In this document: positions 1 to 12,816 of the stretch, piece after piece
How the letters are laid out: every line of letters starts with the position of its first letter
Numbering within the stretch: the stretch's first letter is position 1
Assembly (NCBI GenBank): GCA_038502055.1
Contig: JAXRKN010000036.1
Coordinates: 4,216,001 to 4,280,000 of the forward strand
Source of the DNA: Tanytarsus gracilentus
Taxonomy: Eukaryota > Arthropoda > Insecta > Diptera > Chironomidae
Reading direction: 5' to 3'
Length of the DNA stretch: 64,000 nucleotides
Position numbers and translations under genes: made by a program
Notes under the pieces: model-generated
Told to the model about the DNA's origin: nothing
Database searches by the model: none
What the model saw: only the letters and a program-made list of their open reading frames with translations

Positions 1-37
1 GGCCAAAAATGCAGAGATCGACAGGACTCGATTTAAC

Positions 38-224
38 CTTGTTTGCAGAGCAAGTTGGCGAATCGAAAAATGCGGAACCAAGCGAAGCTATTCAAGTTGA
101 GCTTCGCTCTTGGTGTCTCCTGAATATCCTGTGCATTCTCAGCCGCTTCTCCCTCTGAAGTTGATCCGGCCGCTTTCTTTTCAGGTGTCTTTTTTTCAGT
201 TGATTTCATCGATGGCGAAGTCAT
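38..224 (-). CDS. Partial gene: first coding exon of an unrecognised protein running off the left edge
   Basis: The exon reads from an ATG at 224 leftwards for 62 codons to a possible donor (AAG|GTTAAA) at 38/37. The start is preceded at 229-250 by a long pyrimidine tract ending TTTTTAG, a good acceptor, so this looks like the second exon of a gene with an untranslated first exon. The peptide begins MTSPSMKSTEKKTPEKK, then a Glu/Ala-rich low-complexity stretch (residues 18-38), then a basic and aromatic segment. I do not recognise a family; the charged, disordered start would suit a nuclear or ribonucleoprotein factor, but that is only an impression. The alternative is that the frame simply stops at the TAA just past the donor, giving a short C-terminus. 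Confidence 0.4.
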
Positions 225-308
225 GACTCTAAAAAGGGAAGAGAGAAAAGTAATGTAAGTGAGAGAATTGATTGAGGAAGGTCGCGAATTCTCATTTCCA
301 GTGCGCAA

Positions 309-3245
309 TCGCTCTTTTACATAAGCTTTGTCTTATCAACATAAAAGGAAGGAAATAAAAAAAAAATCCGAACAATTCACAAAACTACGCAATCTAAATT
401 TTGTTGTTCATTTTATTAAAATGCGGCGTTTTAATGAATCTCTATTTGTTTATCAATTCCCATCATGACACAACCCAATAAAATATCAATTAAGGAAAGA
501 AACACGAATTAATCAGAACTATCAATTCTCAGCTATTCTTTTCTCTCTTGCAACGCAATAAAATTCACTCTGAAATTATGTTTTATGGCGCGACAACATG
601 CAACGTAATATTTTTATTCATTCATTGATAGCACGCTCACTTTTTTACGAATTTCGTAAGTGGATGTCACTCTTTTATGGCAAACAGCTCGCTGTCTGAA
701 AACATTAATTTAATTAAAATGATACGGAGGATAGCTTTTATAGATTTTTCCGCCCTCATCTTGTCACACATGTGACACACGTGAAATTTTCTTCAATTAA
801 TTTTTCACAGTCAATTATGGTTGAATGAAAATTGCTGGGAAAAACTAGGTTAAGCGATCATTAAAAGTGCATACTGCAATTTGCATTAGAAAGCATCTCA
901 TACGATTTATTCAATTAGATCATTTGCGGTTTTAATTTGATGTTGTCGGTTTTCGATCCTCATTCAATTCATAAAAATTAAGCTCGGGATTTGTCGAATG
1001 AAAGATGCAGAGATTTTTTTAATTTTTATGGATTCGTTTACACCCAGTGAGGAAAAAGATTAACTGCAAGGTCGATAAGATTTAAAAACTAATGATTAGA
1101 TTTTTCTCTTTGGGAATCAAAAATTTTCGCCCACGTTCGCACATAATAATCACAATGTGGCCCCTAAAGTTTAATTTATTCCAAGAAAAATATTAATTTA
1201 TTGAATTATGGCACTTTGCGATTTAATAAAAAAGTTAATAAATATTATTTAAGACAGCATTCGACTACTGTACTGACCTAAATCTCTTCTCGTCGTTACG
1301 ACCATGTGCGTAAAACTCGACTTTTGTATGATTTTTCTTTTTTGCTTGTCAACCGTTGCCATAAATATCTTTAATGAATTATATCGCGCTTCTTTTTCAC
1401 AATTGTCTCGCCTTTTTGTGTGTCATTTGATTGCCGGATTAAACAATCCATATGACATTTACAAAAAAACTCAACATCAATTTTTCATTTACCTCTCTTT
1501 ATATTTTGAAATTTGACAGAAAAGTGAATTTATGAGTTTTGTATGCACAGACAAATTCAGAGTGTCTTGAACTCGATAAGAAGTCATTTAAATATTTGAA
1601 CGTAAAAATATTTTTCTTTCTTCTCTTTAAAAACTTTCAAAACATAATTTGTTTGTCAGCTAATTATCACACGCATTTCAAATTTCCATGCTCCCGCACT
1701 TGTCTGTACCATATCGAATCTCGACTCATGTAAAATATTATATTGCGTTGTAAAATTTCAATTATATTTTTCACTCATGTAGCCATTTGATCTCCTCTCA
1801 CAGTCTCCAATTTCCACGATGTGTCGAAAAGGGTAAAACTATCACAAGTCCAAGTGAGTGTGTGTATCCATCAAGTTTTTCCTTCGAAAATAATTATTTT
1901 TGTACATAGGAAAACAATTTGGCGCTTCTATTTATTTTTGTACACTATGAAAAATCGATTTCAGATTCTCATTGTAGGTTTTTTCAGAGGATGAAGAAAA
2001 ACACGGAAAACAGCACTTTACACGCTGTTTATTAATATTTGTCAAGGGGTTGAACACTTTCAAATAGGATTTCATCTTTTATGATTAGAAATTTTTATTT
2101 GAGGATAACTTTGCACTTAAAGCTTCATAACTTATGGTTAGTGTTCCACCCCTTCATGGCTCTACATTTTATACACGCTTCTAGTTTTAGTTCTATCTTA
2201 TCATTAAACTAATAACATCGCCTCTTTATTCGTATAAACCTTTTCTCTATTTGCAGATATGTGGAAAGTGTAACGCAACATAAAATTATGATGTCTGGCA
2301 TTTAGCGGCTCAATGTGAGTATCGAATATTGAATGCATTGGAAAGGTACATATAACTTTTTTATTAATAGCCCTCTTTCCTAACATCGATCGAGCAATAA
2401 AACTAAATTTTGGAGCAGCGCATGATAATTGAAAATTTTATCATCCCTCTCACTCTCCTTCTTTGGCATCCACCTACTTTTTTGGAGAGGAAAATTCTCA
2501 TTTTAAATGCAAGAAGAAGAATTTTTCTGTCATTACATAACATTTATTTTGATCTAATTGCATTGGAGGTCACATTTCTCCTAAGCACTTTGTTAGTTCG
2601 TTTTAATGAATTCCTTTACGTAATGCGGTAGCCTTTTGTGGTGGAATAAATACTCACGGCAGTTAATTATCCTTTTTTTGGTTTTTGCACTTAATTAAAT
2701 CCAATTAATTGATTCACTTAATTGACGGTTGTTTTTATTTTTTGATGTTTTATGTTGTTTTGCTTATTAATTTTTAAAGCGGTTTTAAGCGTGAGGCAAG
2801 AAGAGACGTTCGATCGAAACGAATGTACTTTTGTGAATGAAGGATAGGAGAATGAGTGAGCGAGGCTACGATGTAAGTCGAATTTATCTATGAGGTGAGA
2901 AAATGAGAACTGAGAGTCTCTATTGGAAATGCCATGTGATAGCCAATGGAATGATTTGTTTGAGATTTTTTAGGGTAAAATTTTGTATTATAAAATTAAA
3001 AACTTAAAATAAAACGTTTGATGTTAAAAAATTCTTAAATTTTTAGTATTTAAAAAAATTAAAAGATTTTTTTTTATATTTTTCATCGCCATGTGACGAA
3101 TTCAAATTTAACGGTTTTAGTACACTTTTGAATTTTTATTTATGCCATAAAGTCAAGCCCTGACTCATCGACTCAAAACAAAAATTTTATCTATAAGAAT
3201 TTTTTAATAATTTCATAGTAAATCGGTAGAATTTAAGGACATAAA
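309..3245. other. Non-coding stretch upstream of the insomniac-like gene
   Basis: A+T-rich DNA with only short chance frames (for example 1304-1516 and 2410-2631) lacking family resemblance or splice context. Near its right end there is a plausible untranslated first exon for the insomniac-like gene: a less A+T-rich stretch around 2785-2872 ends in a strong donor (AT|GTAAGTCG, 2873), and a matching acceptor (TTTCATAG) ends at 3218, 27 bases before the ATG. Confidence 0.5.
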
Positions 3246-4319
3246 ATGGAAACCGAAGAAATAAAAGTCACAACAAGTCGTGATAAATGGGTAAGTGCCT
3301 TAAAAACAATCGAAAAATCTCTTTTAACCCATTTATCATGACTAAAATTTTATTGATAATTTTTTTGCAAACTTTACAATTTTTTTTAAAAACGACAGCT
3401 AATTTTAAAAATTTTAACGGTGTTTTTAAAATTCCATTTTTTCTCTATCATTCCCATAGATCAAATTGAATATTGGCGGAACCACGTTCATGACTTCGCG
3501 AGAAACATTGATGCGCGACCCCAACTCGATGCTCGCCCGATTAGTAAATCCCGATGATTCATTACTTCTCTCGGATAAAATTGAAGGAGCTTATCTTATT
3601 GACCGTGATGCACGATACTTTGCCACAGTTTTAAATTACTTGCGACATGGGAAGTTGATATTGGATGCAGGATTGGCGGCTGAAGGTGTTCTCGAGGAGG
3701 CAGTAAGATATAGAAACAATTTCTTTATATTTAATTAATTAAAACAAAATTATTTTAGGAGTTCTATAACATCACCCACTTGATTACATTGGTGAAGGAG
3801 CATATTCAGAGAAGAGACCTACAAACATCAACAGTTGACAACAAGCAGAGAGTTTATCGTGTGCTGCAGTGTCAGGAAAATGAGTTAACACATGTGAGTA
3901 CATTTGCACGTGAGGCCCAGCCTAAATAGCTAATTTTCCTCAAATGATTTTTAGATGGTCAGTCAAATGTCAGATGGTTGGCGTTTTGAACAACTCATCA
4001 ATATAGGAACACAGTACAACTACGGATCGGAGGGTAATGATAAAATTTTCTATTTAAGATAAAAAAATTATGTCATCTTTTAAATATGAAAACCCCATAA
4101 TTAATTATCACTTGAAAAGCTATTTGACATCGATGACATAATTTTTAAATTTCCTCAACATGCACTGAAGTACTCAAAAAAAAAATTAAAACACTTTTAA
4201 TTTTAGAAAATGCAGAATTTCTCTTCGTTGTGTCTAAGGAATGCATATCGACAAATCCACGCGAACAAGAGAGCACAGATCGTGCGAAGGTCCTGCAACA
4301 AAAAGGAAGTCGAATTTAA
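3246..4319 (+). CDS. inc: Insomniac-like KCTD/BTB adaptor for Cullin-3 ubiquitin ligase
   Basis: Five exons (3246-3290, 3460-3702, 3759-3893, 3955-4033, 4207-4319) encode 204 residues. Residues 16-100 form the BTB/T1 fold typical of the KCTD2/5/17 group: KLNIGGTTFMTSRETL, DPNSMLARL and DRDARYFATVLNYLRHGKL. The C-terminal half (RVYRVLQCQENELT, MSDGWRFEQLI, FLFVVSKEC, ending DRAKVLQQKGSRI) matches the conserved tail of Drosophila Insomniac and vertebrate KCTD5 as I remember them. Family knowledge: these proteins oligomerise and bring substrates to Cul3; in flies the gene affects sleep and synaptic homeostasis. The start is fixed by the short first exon METEEIKVTTSRDKW, which joins in phase to the BTB exon. 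All junctions are GT-AG and the length is normal. It converges with the acyl-CoA-binding gene. Confidence 0.93.
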
Positions 4320-5371
4320 CCGCAATCGTCATATTGCAGAACGTTAAGGCATTTGCGTAAAAACTTAACGCATTATAAATTTAAGCTATGCGAAATTTCG
4401 TAAAAATCATTAATTTCGTATGTTAAGAAATTTTTACTTTATTTAGAATCCGAGTGTTGACAGGTAAAAAATTTAATTTCAAAGTACTCGGATCAAGATT
4501 CTAATCATAAAATTTAAATCAATTAAATATGACAATTCTTTCGTTCCATTATAACTGCCCACCGATTGCTGGTGTTTATTTCTTTAATTTCGTGCACTTT
4601 TTATGTGTGCTTTCTCTCATATCGCGAAAATTACGAAAAGATTTTTCATTTTTTTAACTAAAATCGTTCCGAAAATATGAAACCCCAGCCTTGATGATAC
4701 TCTATACACGATGAAGAATATTTCTACTATTATAGAGATGCACATTTGCGGAATCAATAAGACATTCTAATTATCTAAAATGCGCCATCGCCGGCAGACA
4801 ATATAATAAGGAATCGTTCATGAATTATGCAAAATAAATTATGAATGCTTCGCAAACTAAAACATATGAAACAAAATGCTTTAAAAAATAAATTTTTTAG
4901 ATGAACTTCATTGTCTTTGAATGATTAATCCTTATAAGAGTTAAGTTCGCATATTAGAAGTGAAATAAATTTTTTTTAATTTTTAATCAAATATAAATGA
5001 ACAAGTAAAACAAATATTTGTAATAAAAGTCAGATTTTTATTTGAAAAAAAAATTAAAAGAATTCGTTTGAATCAAAATTAGCGAGAAAATGTTGCAAAA
5101 TTTTCGTCGCGTTGGTATTTCGCCGCAATAACTGTATGTAAAAATTTAGACGCTATTAAAAGTCAACAACACTTAATGTGTGTGGTGAAGGAAATAAAAT
5201 TCAATTTTATTTTTTTGGTACAAAAGGCAGAAGTAACAAAAAATGACCTTGACTATACACCCGATGATTTAATATTAAATTGTGAGTAAATTCTCAACTT
5301 AAATTGCAAAAAATGTGAATGATAAGTTCTTTATCGTCGCATAACATGACCGACAACCGTTATGTCATTTG
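4320..5371. other. Convergent 3' intergenic region
   Basis: About 1 kb between the ends of the insomniac-like gene and the acyl-CoA-binding gene, holding both 3' untranslated regions. No coding-like frame or repeat was seen. Confidence 0.5.
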
Positions 5372-6252
5372 TTAGTTTAGTCCAATGGTTGAAACCAAGC
5401 CTTCGGTTTTCTCGATATAAGCTTTCATTGCGTCGTCTTGTGAAATGCCTAGAAAATAATTTTAACCATGTGATAAGCGGAAGTTAAAAGGTTTAAGGTC
5501 ATTAGGTGACTCACCTTTTTTCGTGTTCCAGCTCTCCCATTTGGCCTTTCCTTTGAAGTCAAGCATCCCTGGTTTTTCTTTATCAAAAGAGAAAAAAAAA
5601 TGCTTAGTTGCTATCAGGAAAAAATTAAGTTGCATTTGATAAGAATTTCTATCGAGCGAGGTAATTAGGCAAGAAAATATATAAATTACTTATAGCAGAT
5701 GTGAAAAAGGTCTGGAATATTAATTTTCTATTTTTAAATTTTTAAAAATCAAACGAAGTTTTTGATAGCAACTAATTTTCAAGTTACCTCCAAAATCTGA
5801 GGTTTAAAGTTCAAACGTGCAATTCAAGATTTTTGAGAGTGTATGCATGAGACTCACCTGTGTTATTATCGCCGACCGTTGCTTGCTTGAAAAGAGCGTA
5901 GATTTCTAAGAGATCTTGATCGCTTGGCTAATGAATGAGAAAAAAAAGTATTACTAAATTCTTTGATGCACAGAAAACTCACTTTAGCCTTCAAGTTTTT
6001 TATCTTCTCGGCAGCGGCATCAAAATCCTATAAAAAAAAGTTGAAATATCGATTAGATCGCTTTGTAATAAATAATTTAACCTTTCCGGTCGTGACGAAA
6101 AAATAATTCAAAATTCTTTAAAATTTTAATGAGCCGATTGTGTCACTTCACATGAATATTTTTTCGAGTCCATTTTGCAACTTTTTTTACTTAACCGGTA
6201 ACTAAGTGATAAAACTTAAAATTGGTATCACACTCACCTCCTTTAATCCCAT
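5372..6252 (-). CDS. Acyl-CoA-binding protein (ACBP/DBI family)
   Basis: Five small exons (6252-6238, 6027-5983, 5927-5858, 5577-5515, 5448-5372) join in phase to an 89-residue protein, the usual length of a single-domain ACBP. No exon exceeds 26 codons. Diagnostic stretches are DFDAAAEKIKNLKAKPSDQD, LLEIYALFKQATVGDNNT, KPGMLDFKGKAKWESWNTKK and AYIEKTEGLVSTIGLN, that is the four-helix bundle with the YxxFKQATVGD and KGKAKWxxW signatures that contact acyl-CoA. Family role: a cytosolic buffer and carrier of C12-C22 acyl-CoA esters for lipid synthesis and oxidation. Flies carry several ACBP paralogues and I cannot say which one this is. The ATG is the only one in frame before the first donor. 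Confidence 0.93.
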
Positions 6253-7241
6253 TTTTTTAAATTCTTATCAGAAAATTAATTGTAAAAAAAATTGACGAGA
6301 AGTTGAACTTCGTGCGGTGTGTTGATGAAAGACTCGAGAAGAATAAAATACAAAGAGAATATAATTTTGCTTTTCTCTTTTTAGTATTTATTCTCGCACT
6401 CGAACACGAGCAGGGTTGTGCATGCATGTGAGAACTGAGCAAACGACTATCGCAGCAACATAAAACTTTTTTTTGGTGTATTGCTCATAACTCTCTCGTT
6501 TATTTTGTAGCACGGCCATTGCTGAAAAATATTTTATTAAATAGTGTGCAAATTAACCGTTTTTAATACCCCGAACTTTAATAAACGGTAGGTTTTGGGG
6601 TTGAATAAAAATAGTTTATTAAAGTTTAAGACTAAAATTGAGTTTAAGAGTGAATAAATTTAATTTTAAAATCGGGAGTGTCGCCCTCAATTCAAAATGT
6701 CTCGCTTTTGAATTTTCCAATCTTATCGTTTCCATCTATTATTTGAATTAAAAACTGCAAAATGCCTGCTACGCTGTTAAATAAAAATATTCTAATTAAA
6801 TTAAATTTAAATTGTGAAGTTTCTTGTTTAAAACAAAAATTGTTTATGAATCACCAAAAATACTTCATCATCAGCTAAACATGAGAAAGGAAGAAAAAGA
6901 GAAAAGAAAAAATTCCAAAGAAGAAATAAAATATATGCTGTGTGGTGCGGTGCTTTAGTTATGCTTGTAAAAAGAACACAAACAAATCTAAGAAAAGAAA
7001 AAAGAAAATAAATTTCTCAATTTTAAAGTAAACTATTTTTAGTGTACTTCCGATTGGTGTTCGATAACTATATCGAGTAACTAATAGTTTTTTAAAAAAC
7101 ATTCCTTCGAGGCATCAAAATTAATTTAAAAATAAAATTGAATTTTAATTTAATTAAATAACATAAAACTCTTTTTTAAGGTGTGAAAGGAGCAGCTTGA
7201 AGTAATTTGAGCCCGACGCCCGTTGATATCGCAGCAGTGCA
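6253..7241. other. Divergent intergenic region between the ACBP gene and armadillo
   Basis: It must hold the ACBP promoter (leftwards) and the armadillo promoter or 5' untranslated region (rightwards). A+T-rich with no supported frame. No clear TATA box was seen, as expected for housekeeping genes. Confidence 0.4.
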
Positions 7242-10200
7242 ATGAGCTATCAAATGTCTCAAAATCGCACGAGTAAGTAAACAAAAACATTTTTAATTAT
7301 TGACTTCAAAGCGCATACACGGTGAAAAGGATTCATTAAAATCTTCAACATCAAACGCGAAGTGTAATTTGCGATTCTGTGTGTGCGAAAAAAAATTCTC
7401 CCTCGATTTTTATTCCCTTTTCGCAAAGTGTATTTGAGTGCTTTGTGCACAAATATAAATCTACCCAGCAGGGGTTTCTAGCCTTCAAGCTCTCTTTCTA
7501 TTCCTTTTCACCATCTAGCAAGTGATGTGTGTACATTCATACAAATCCCTGCGTTTGTATTTTCAATAACATTTTTTTCCCTTCACTCTGTCGTTCTTAG
7601 CTTCGCTCTCTCGTCATGTATTTTCATATTTCTCTTTGATCTTTTCTTTCCATCCATTTCACGTTCTTCATGTTATAACATTTTGAACATGATGATTTCT
7701 TCAAACATTGATGCACACACACACAAACAGATTAACATTTTCTTACAAGGAGGATTTTATTTCTTTCATTCTATGTACTTTAAATTATAAGCTTGTCAAA
7801 TGCTCTTAAACCTGCAATTATAAAAAGTCCTTTTTCAAATATTGATTACATATTGGTTTGACGGTAAAAGAGAGCTTAATGATTTTTATCTCAAAAAGGC
7901 AAAATGCACCACTACAAGTGTAAAGCTAAAATCCCTCGTCATCGAGAAAAAGGAATTGCATCTACCTACTCTCATATATACGTCTCAGACTTCATCTTTG
8001 TAATGGATGGTTGAAAAGAAGCAAAGAAGAACTTTGAGGATTTTTTTTCTCGTTTAAGGGATGATTTTGTAAAATGCATTTATAAATGCGTAGCCAAACT
8101 TTTATAAATTTTCAATTTTCCATAATAAATATTTTAAAAATATATTTCAAAAACCCCCTTTTTATGGATCCACGATGATTGAACTCAATTTTCTTTGCAG
8201 TGTCTCACAATCCTTATCAAAACTCCGAGATGGCGATGGGTAAGGATCAACAGACATTGATGTGGCAACAAAACTCATATATGGGTGGTGATTCCGGTAT
8301 TCATTCGGGAGCGATCACACAAGTGCCGTCGTTGACTGGCAAGGAAGATGATGAGATGACGGGTGGCGATGACACCCTCATGTTTGACTTGGATCAGGGA
8401 TTCAATCAAAATTACACACAAGATCAGGTCGATGATATGAATCAACAATTGAATCAAACACGAAGTCAGCGTGTTCGAGCCGCCATGTTTCCGGAGACTT
8501 TAGAGGAAGGAATTGAGATCCCCTCGACTCAATTCGATCCCGGCCAGCCGACAGCGGTTCAGCGATTGTCGGAGCCATCACAAATGCTTAAACATGCCGT
8601 CGTTAATTTAATCAATTATCAAGACGATGCTGATTTGGCAACTCGTGCCATTCCCGAGTTGATTAAATTGCTTAACGATGAAGATCAAGTCGTTGTTTCG
8701 CAAGCAGCCATGATGGTTCATCAGTTGTCGAAGAAGGAAGCTTCTCGTCATGCCATCATGAATAGTCCTCAAATGGTCGCTGCTTTGGTGCGCGCTTTGT
8801 CGACTAGCAATGACTTGGAGACGACAAAAGGCGCTGTTGGAACTTTACACAACTTGTCGCATCATCGTCAAGGTCTTTTGGCTATTTTTAAGAGCGGTGG
8901 CATTCCAGCTCTCGTCAAATTGCTCTCATCACCCGTTGAGAGTGTTTTATTTTATGCCATCACGACCCTTCACAATTTGCTATTGCATCAGGATGGCTCA
9001 AAGATGGCAGTTCGATTGGCTGGCGGTCTCCAAAAAATGGTGGCCCTATTACAGAGAAATAATGTCAAATTTTTGGCCATTGTCACTGATTGCTTGCAAA
9101 TTTTGGCATATGGCAATCAAGAAAGCAAATTAATTATTTTGGCTTCCACTGGACCAATTGAGTTGGTTCGTATTATGCGCACTTATGACTATGAGAAGTT
9201 GTTGTGGACGACATCGCGTGTATTGAAAGTTTTGTCGGTTTGCTCCAGTAATAAGCCGGCAATTGTTGAAGCTGGCGGTATGCAAGCGCTGGCCATGCAT
9301 TTGGGAAGCACATCACAGCGACTCGTACAGAATTGCTTGTGGACATTGAGAAATTTGTCGGACGCTGCAACAAAAGTTGATGGTTTGGAAAATTTGTTGC
9401 AGGGACTCGTTCACGTTCTCGGTAGTTCCGATGTTAATGTTGTCACATGTGCAGCTGGAATTTTATCAAACTTGACATGCAACAATCAAAGGAACAAAAC
9501 CACTGTCTGTCAAGTCGGAGGTGTCGAGGCTCTCGTTAGAACAATCATCAATGCCGGTGACCGTGAGGAGATTACAGAACCCGCTGTATGCGCTCTTCGT
9601 CATCTAACTTCACGTCATCAAGAGTCTGATGCCGCACAGAATTTGGTTCGCCAAAACTATGGACTACCAGTGATTGTCAAGTTGTTGCATCCACCATCAC
9701 GTTGGCCACTTGTTAAGGCCGTGATTGGCTTAATTCGCAACCTAGCCATATGCCCATCAAACTCATCACCGCTCCGTGAGCATGGCGCAATTCATCACCT
9801 CGTGCGATTGCTCATTCGAGCTTTCCAAGACACCCAACGAGTGAGTCAAAAAATAATAATTTCATGAAATTCTTAATAACTCACTCATTTTTTTAGCAAC
9901 GATCATCAGTAGCAACCAGTGGCTCACAACAGCCCGGCGCATATGCCGATGGCGTTCGAATGGAGGAAATTGTTGAAGGCACAGTGGGTGCACTTCACAT
10001 TCTCTCAAAGGATGAATACAATCGTCAATTGATCCGTCAGCAAAATGTCATTCCTGTCTTCGTCCAACTCCTTTTCTATAACGACATTGAAAACATTCAG
10101 GTGAGAAATATGAAATTTTTTGTTTGACTAATTGGATCAATTGAAATGTGACAAATTTTTAGCGTGTCGCTGCGGGAGTTTTGTGCGAATTAGCGGTCGA

Positions 10201-11666
10201 CAAAGAAGTGGCAGAACTGATTGAACAAGAAGGAGCAACAGCACCCTTGACAGAGCTTCTAAATTCTGGTAAATAAGATTAAATTTGAGTGAATTAGAAA
10301 TATTTGATTTTTTGAAATTTCTCACTCCAGTTAATGAAGCTGTGGCAACTTATGCTGCTGCCGTTCTCTACAAGATGAGTGAAGATAAATCGTTGGATTA
10401 TAAGAAACGATTCTCAAGCGAGCTTACTACCTTGCCAGTATTTCGTGATGATCAGATGTGGAATAATGGCGAGCTTGTCGGTCCTGATTTACAGGTATAA
10501 AAAATTATAATCTAAATTATTTGCACTTTTAAACACACGGACAAAAATATTTTGCATATTGTGTGAAATTCTCTTTCCACTCTTACTCATTTGTGACACC
10601 CAAAAAACACACTTTACACCCCCACATTGGAAATGCAAAAAACTCATTTATTAAAATTTTGTATTAGGATATTTTGGCACCCGACCAAGCGTATGAAGGT
10701 CTTTATGGACAGGGTCCACCAAACGGCACAAACGGCCGTTCATACCAGCAAGGTAAGATCATCGACAATCTCTGTCGTACTGCTAACTCATAAAATTGCA
10801 CAAGATGTTGCACATATTAACCGAAAATAACCAAAATTCTCTTGTAAATAGGAGTAACTATAGTTTTGTCTAACATTTATTCTCTCTCTTTCTCTCTTTC
10901 TTTCTTTCCTAAAAATAAATTTCGGAAATGCAGCTAAGCCAGCATAGCATATATCGTCATTAAAGTCTAATAAAAAGAAATAGAAGTAAACAGTTCTTTT
11001 AACTAGACTTTAATAGAACGCCCACTTGTAATGCGCATTTTAAAAGCCAAAAAAAGAACTTGAAGATTTCTTAAGCTTAAGAAATTTTGTAAATTAAAAA
11101 TACTCTAGTCATAACTTACACAAACAACCAATTATTATAACGATATTTACTATGCTAAAAATGCATCTAAAGCATTTAAAAACGGAGTTTAGGTGAATAT
11201 CAGTCGTGTTCTGATTTTTGCGTTACATTCTTTTTTTGATCACCCATTTTGCATGCATGCCTAACATTTTTGCTTATGATTTTATTTTATTAAGGTGGAT
11301 TTTTAAAGTATTTTTAGTCAATTTTTAAAATTTATTTGTTTTAAATTTTTAAAAATCCACTGATTTTTTTTTTAAATTTTAATTCAACGAACATTTTCTC
11401 AATCTTGTTCAGGATATGATACACTACCAATCGATTCAATGCAAGGTTTAGAGATTGGTGGCGGCCAACAGCAAAATCTTATGAACACTGGTCCACCGAC
11501 ATCACCAAACATGATGGACACCAACATGATGGACATGGAATGCGTCATCGGTGAAATGGATGCAAGTGAATTAACATTCTCACACCATATGGGAAACAAT
11601 GACATGATCCCATCACCACCAGTGGACAATACACAAGTTGCTGCTTGGTACGACACCGACTTGTAA
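7242..11666 (+). CDS. arm: Armadillo / beta-catenin
   Basis: Seven coding exons (7242-7272, 8201-9840, 9897-10100, 10163-10268, 10331-10494, 10668-10752, 11413-11666) give 827 residues; Drosophila Armadillo is about 843. It is both the adherens-junction link between cadherin and alpha-catenin and the transcriptional effector of Wg/Wnt with TCF/Pangolin. The N-terminus starts MSYQMSQNRTMSHNP across a 928-bp intron, followed by the degron DSGIHSG with Ser42, Ser46, Thr50 and Ser54 at the four-residue spacing used by GSK3 and CK1. TQDQVDDMNQQL precedes about twelve Arm repeats (roughly residues 130-670). The C-terminus ends AAWYDTDL, the usual PDZ-type tail. The start was chosen by phase: the A at 7272 joins TG at 8201 to give the second Met of the conserved start. 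An alternative last exon may lie at 10934-10947. Confidence 0.97.
7273..8200 (+). other. First coding intron of armadillo
   Basis: GTAAGT donor and TTTCTTTGCAG acceptor. The frame at 7527-7790 inside it is hydrophobic low-complexity sequence with no sign of being a gene. The intron is large compared with the other armadillo introns. Confidence 0.7.
10934..10974 (+). other. arm: Candidate alternative terminal exon of armadillo with poly(A) signal
   Basis: Within the last intron, a long C/T-rich tract (10878-10910) is followed by GAAATGCAG and a short sequence that, joined to exon 6, reads Ala-Lys-Pro-Ala-stop (10934-10947). AATAAA follows at 10969-10974. Use of this exon would give a 747-residue protein lacking the last 84 residues of the full-length form. 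Drosophila makes a neural Armadillo isoform with a truncated C-terminus by alternative splicing, so this exon may be its counterpart; that link is inference. Confidence 0.4.
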
Positions 11667-12816
11667 GCTTCAGCCACTTTTAAGTTTAGACTTTACTTTA
11701 ATATCACAATTTTAAGAGAGAAATCAAAATAGTTTATAATTTTACTTTCTATATAACTTTTAACATTCTACTTATATATGTTTTTATCTTATCTCGACGA
11801 GTATCGAGCATGCTGGTAAATGCAAATTTTATTTTCAAAAAAAAGTTTTTGTGATAAGCGAAAATCGAATTGATCGATCATATCCTTCCGCTCCCCTGCA
11901 ATTTAATGAACACATACGTTATACAAGATATTTAAACATTGTAATTTTGCAGAATTTCCAGCCGATGAAAATTTGCATAATTACAATGAGAATAATTGAA
12001 AAACAATTTTTCGAATGGAAACAGGGTGAATTTAAAAAAAATATTATAGCTGTCATTTAGAGAAAAATTTTTCATCAACTTTTTAAAGAACAAGAGAAGA
12101 AAAAAGTATTTGTAAGATCATTGAGAAAGCTTACATTCATAAAACTTACATGATAAATTTTTAAATGTAATGTAACCTAACTATGAATTTAGAGCGAGAA
12201 GAAGAAGAAAAAGCTACCAACATAGAACATTTAAATGTGACTCTTAATGGTAATTATACAAGAATCAAATGTAGCTATTGAAAAGAAAATTTACAATCTT
12301 TTTATTTCATTCTTGAAATTGTGCTTTTAAATTAAGCAATTATTTGGAAGCATAATTTCGATTTATGAAAAATAAAATCTTTTTTTGGTATCTCAATTTA
12401 CACTTAGAGCATTATCGACTTAATGTTAAGCATAACTAAACTTTCTTCTTCTTATTTTAAGCAATTCTTTAAAAATTCTTCCTACAAATTATTGGAGAAA
12501 AATTCTTTATATTTTACAAGAAATTAATTTTTTTATGTAAGAGTTAAGCGATCCTATATAAAAAATTATATTGCGATTTTTAGAAATTTCCGTAAAATTT
12601 TAAAATCATAACTGAATAAAAATTAAATGAAAATTTTGTTGGGATTTATTTCTTTTTTCAGTTCTTATCTTCGTTCCTCAGATTTTGTACTGAAGAAATT
12701 CATGTACAAGTAAAAAACTAAAGTTGTAAGTTGTAAAAAACCCAATAAAATTTAATGTCACGAATTTAAATATAAAAAAACTTTTAAAGTAATTTCACTC
12801 CAACTTACAGTCAGTC
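11667..12816. other. armadillo 3' UTR and promoter region of the GalNAc-transferase gene
   Basis: A+T-rich with several AATAAA-type motifs (for example about 12371). CTTACAG at 12804-12810, just ahead of the next ATG, may be the acceptor of a 5' untranslated intron. No supported coding frame. Confidence 0.45.

Noticed and set aside
1740..1845. Possible mini exon after CTCTCACAG reading MCRKG
   Set aside because: Only five codons with no partner exon recognised.
8810..9133. Second-frame ORF inside armadillo exon 2
   Set aside because: Shadow of the conserved Arm-repeat coding frame.
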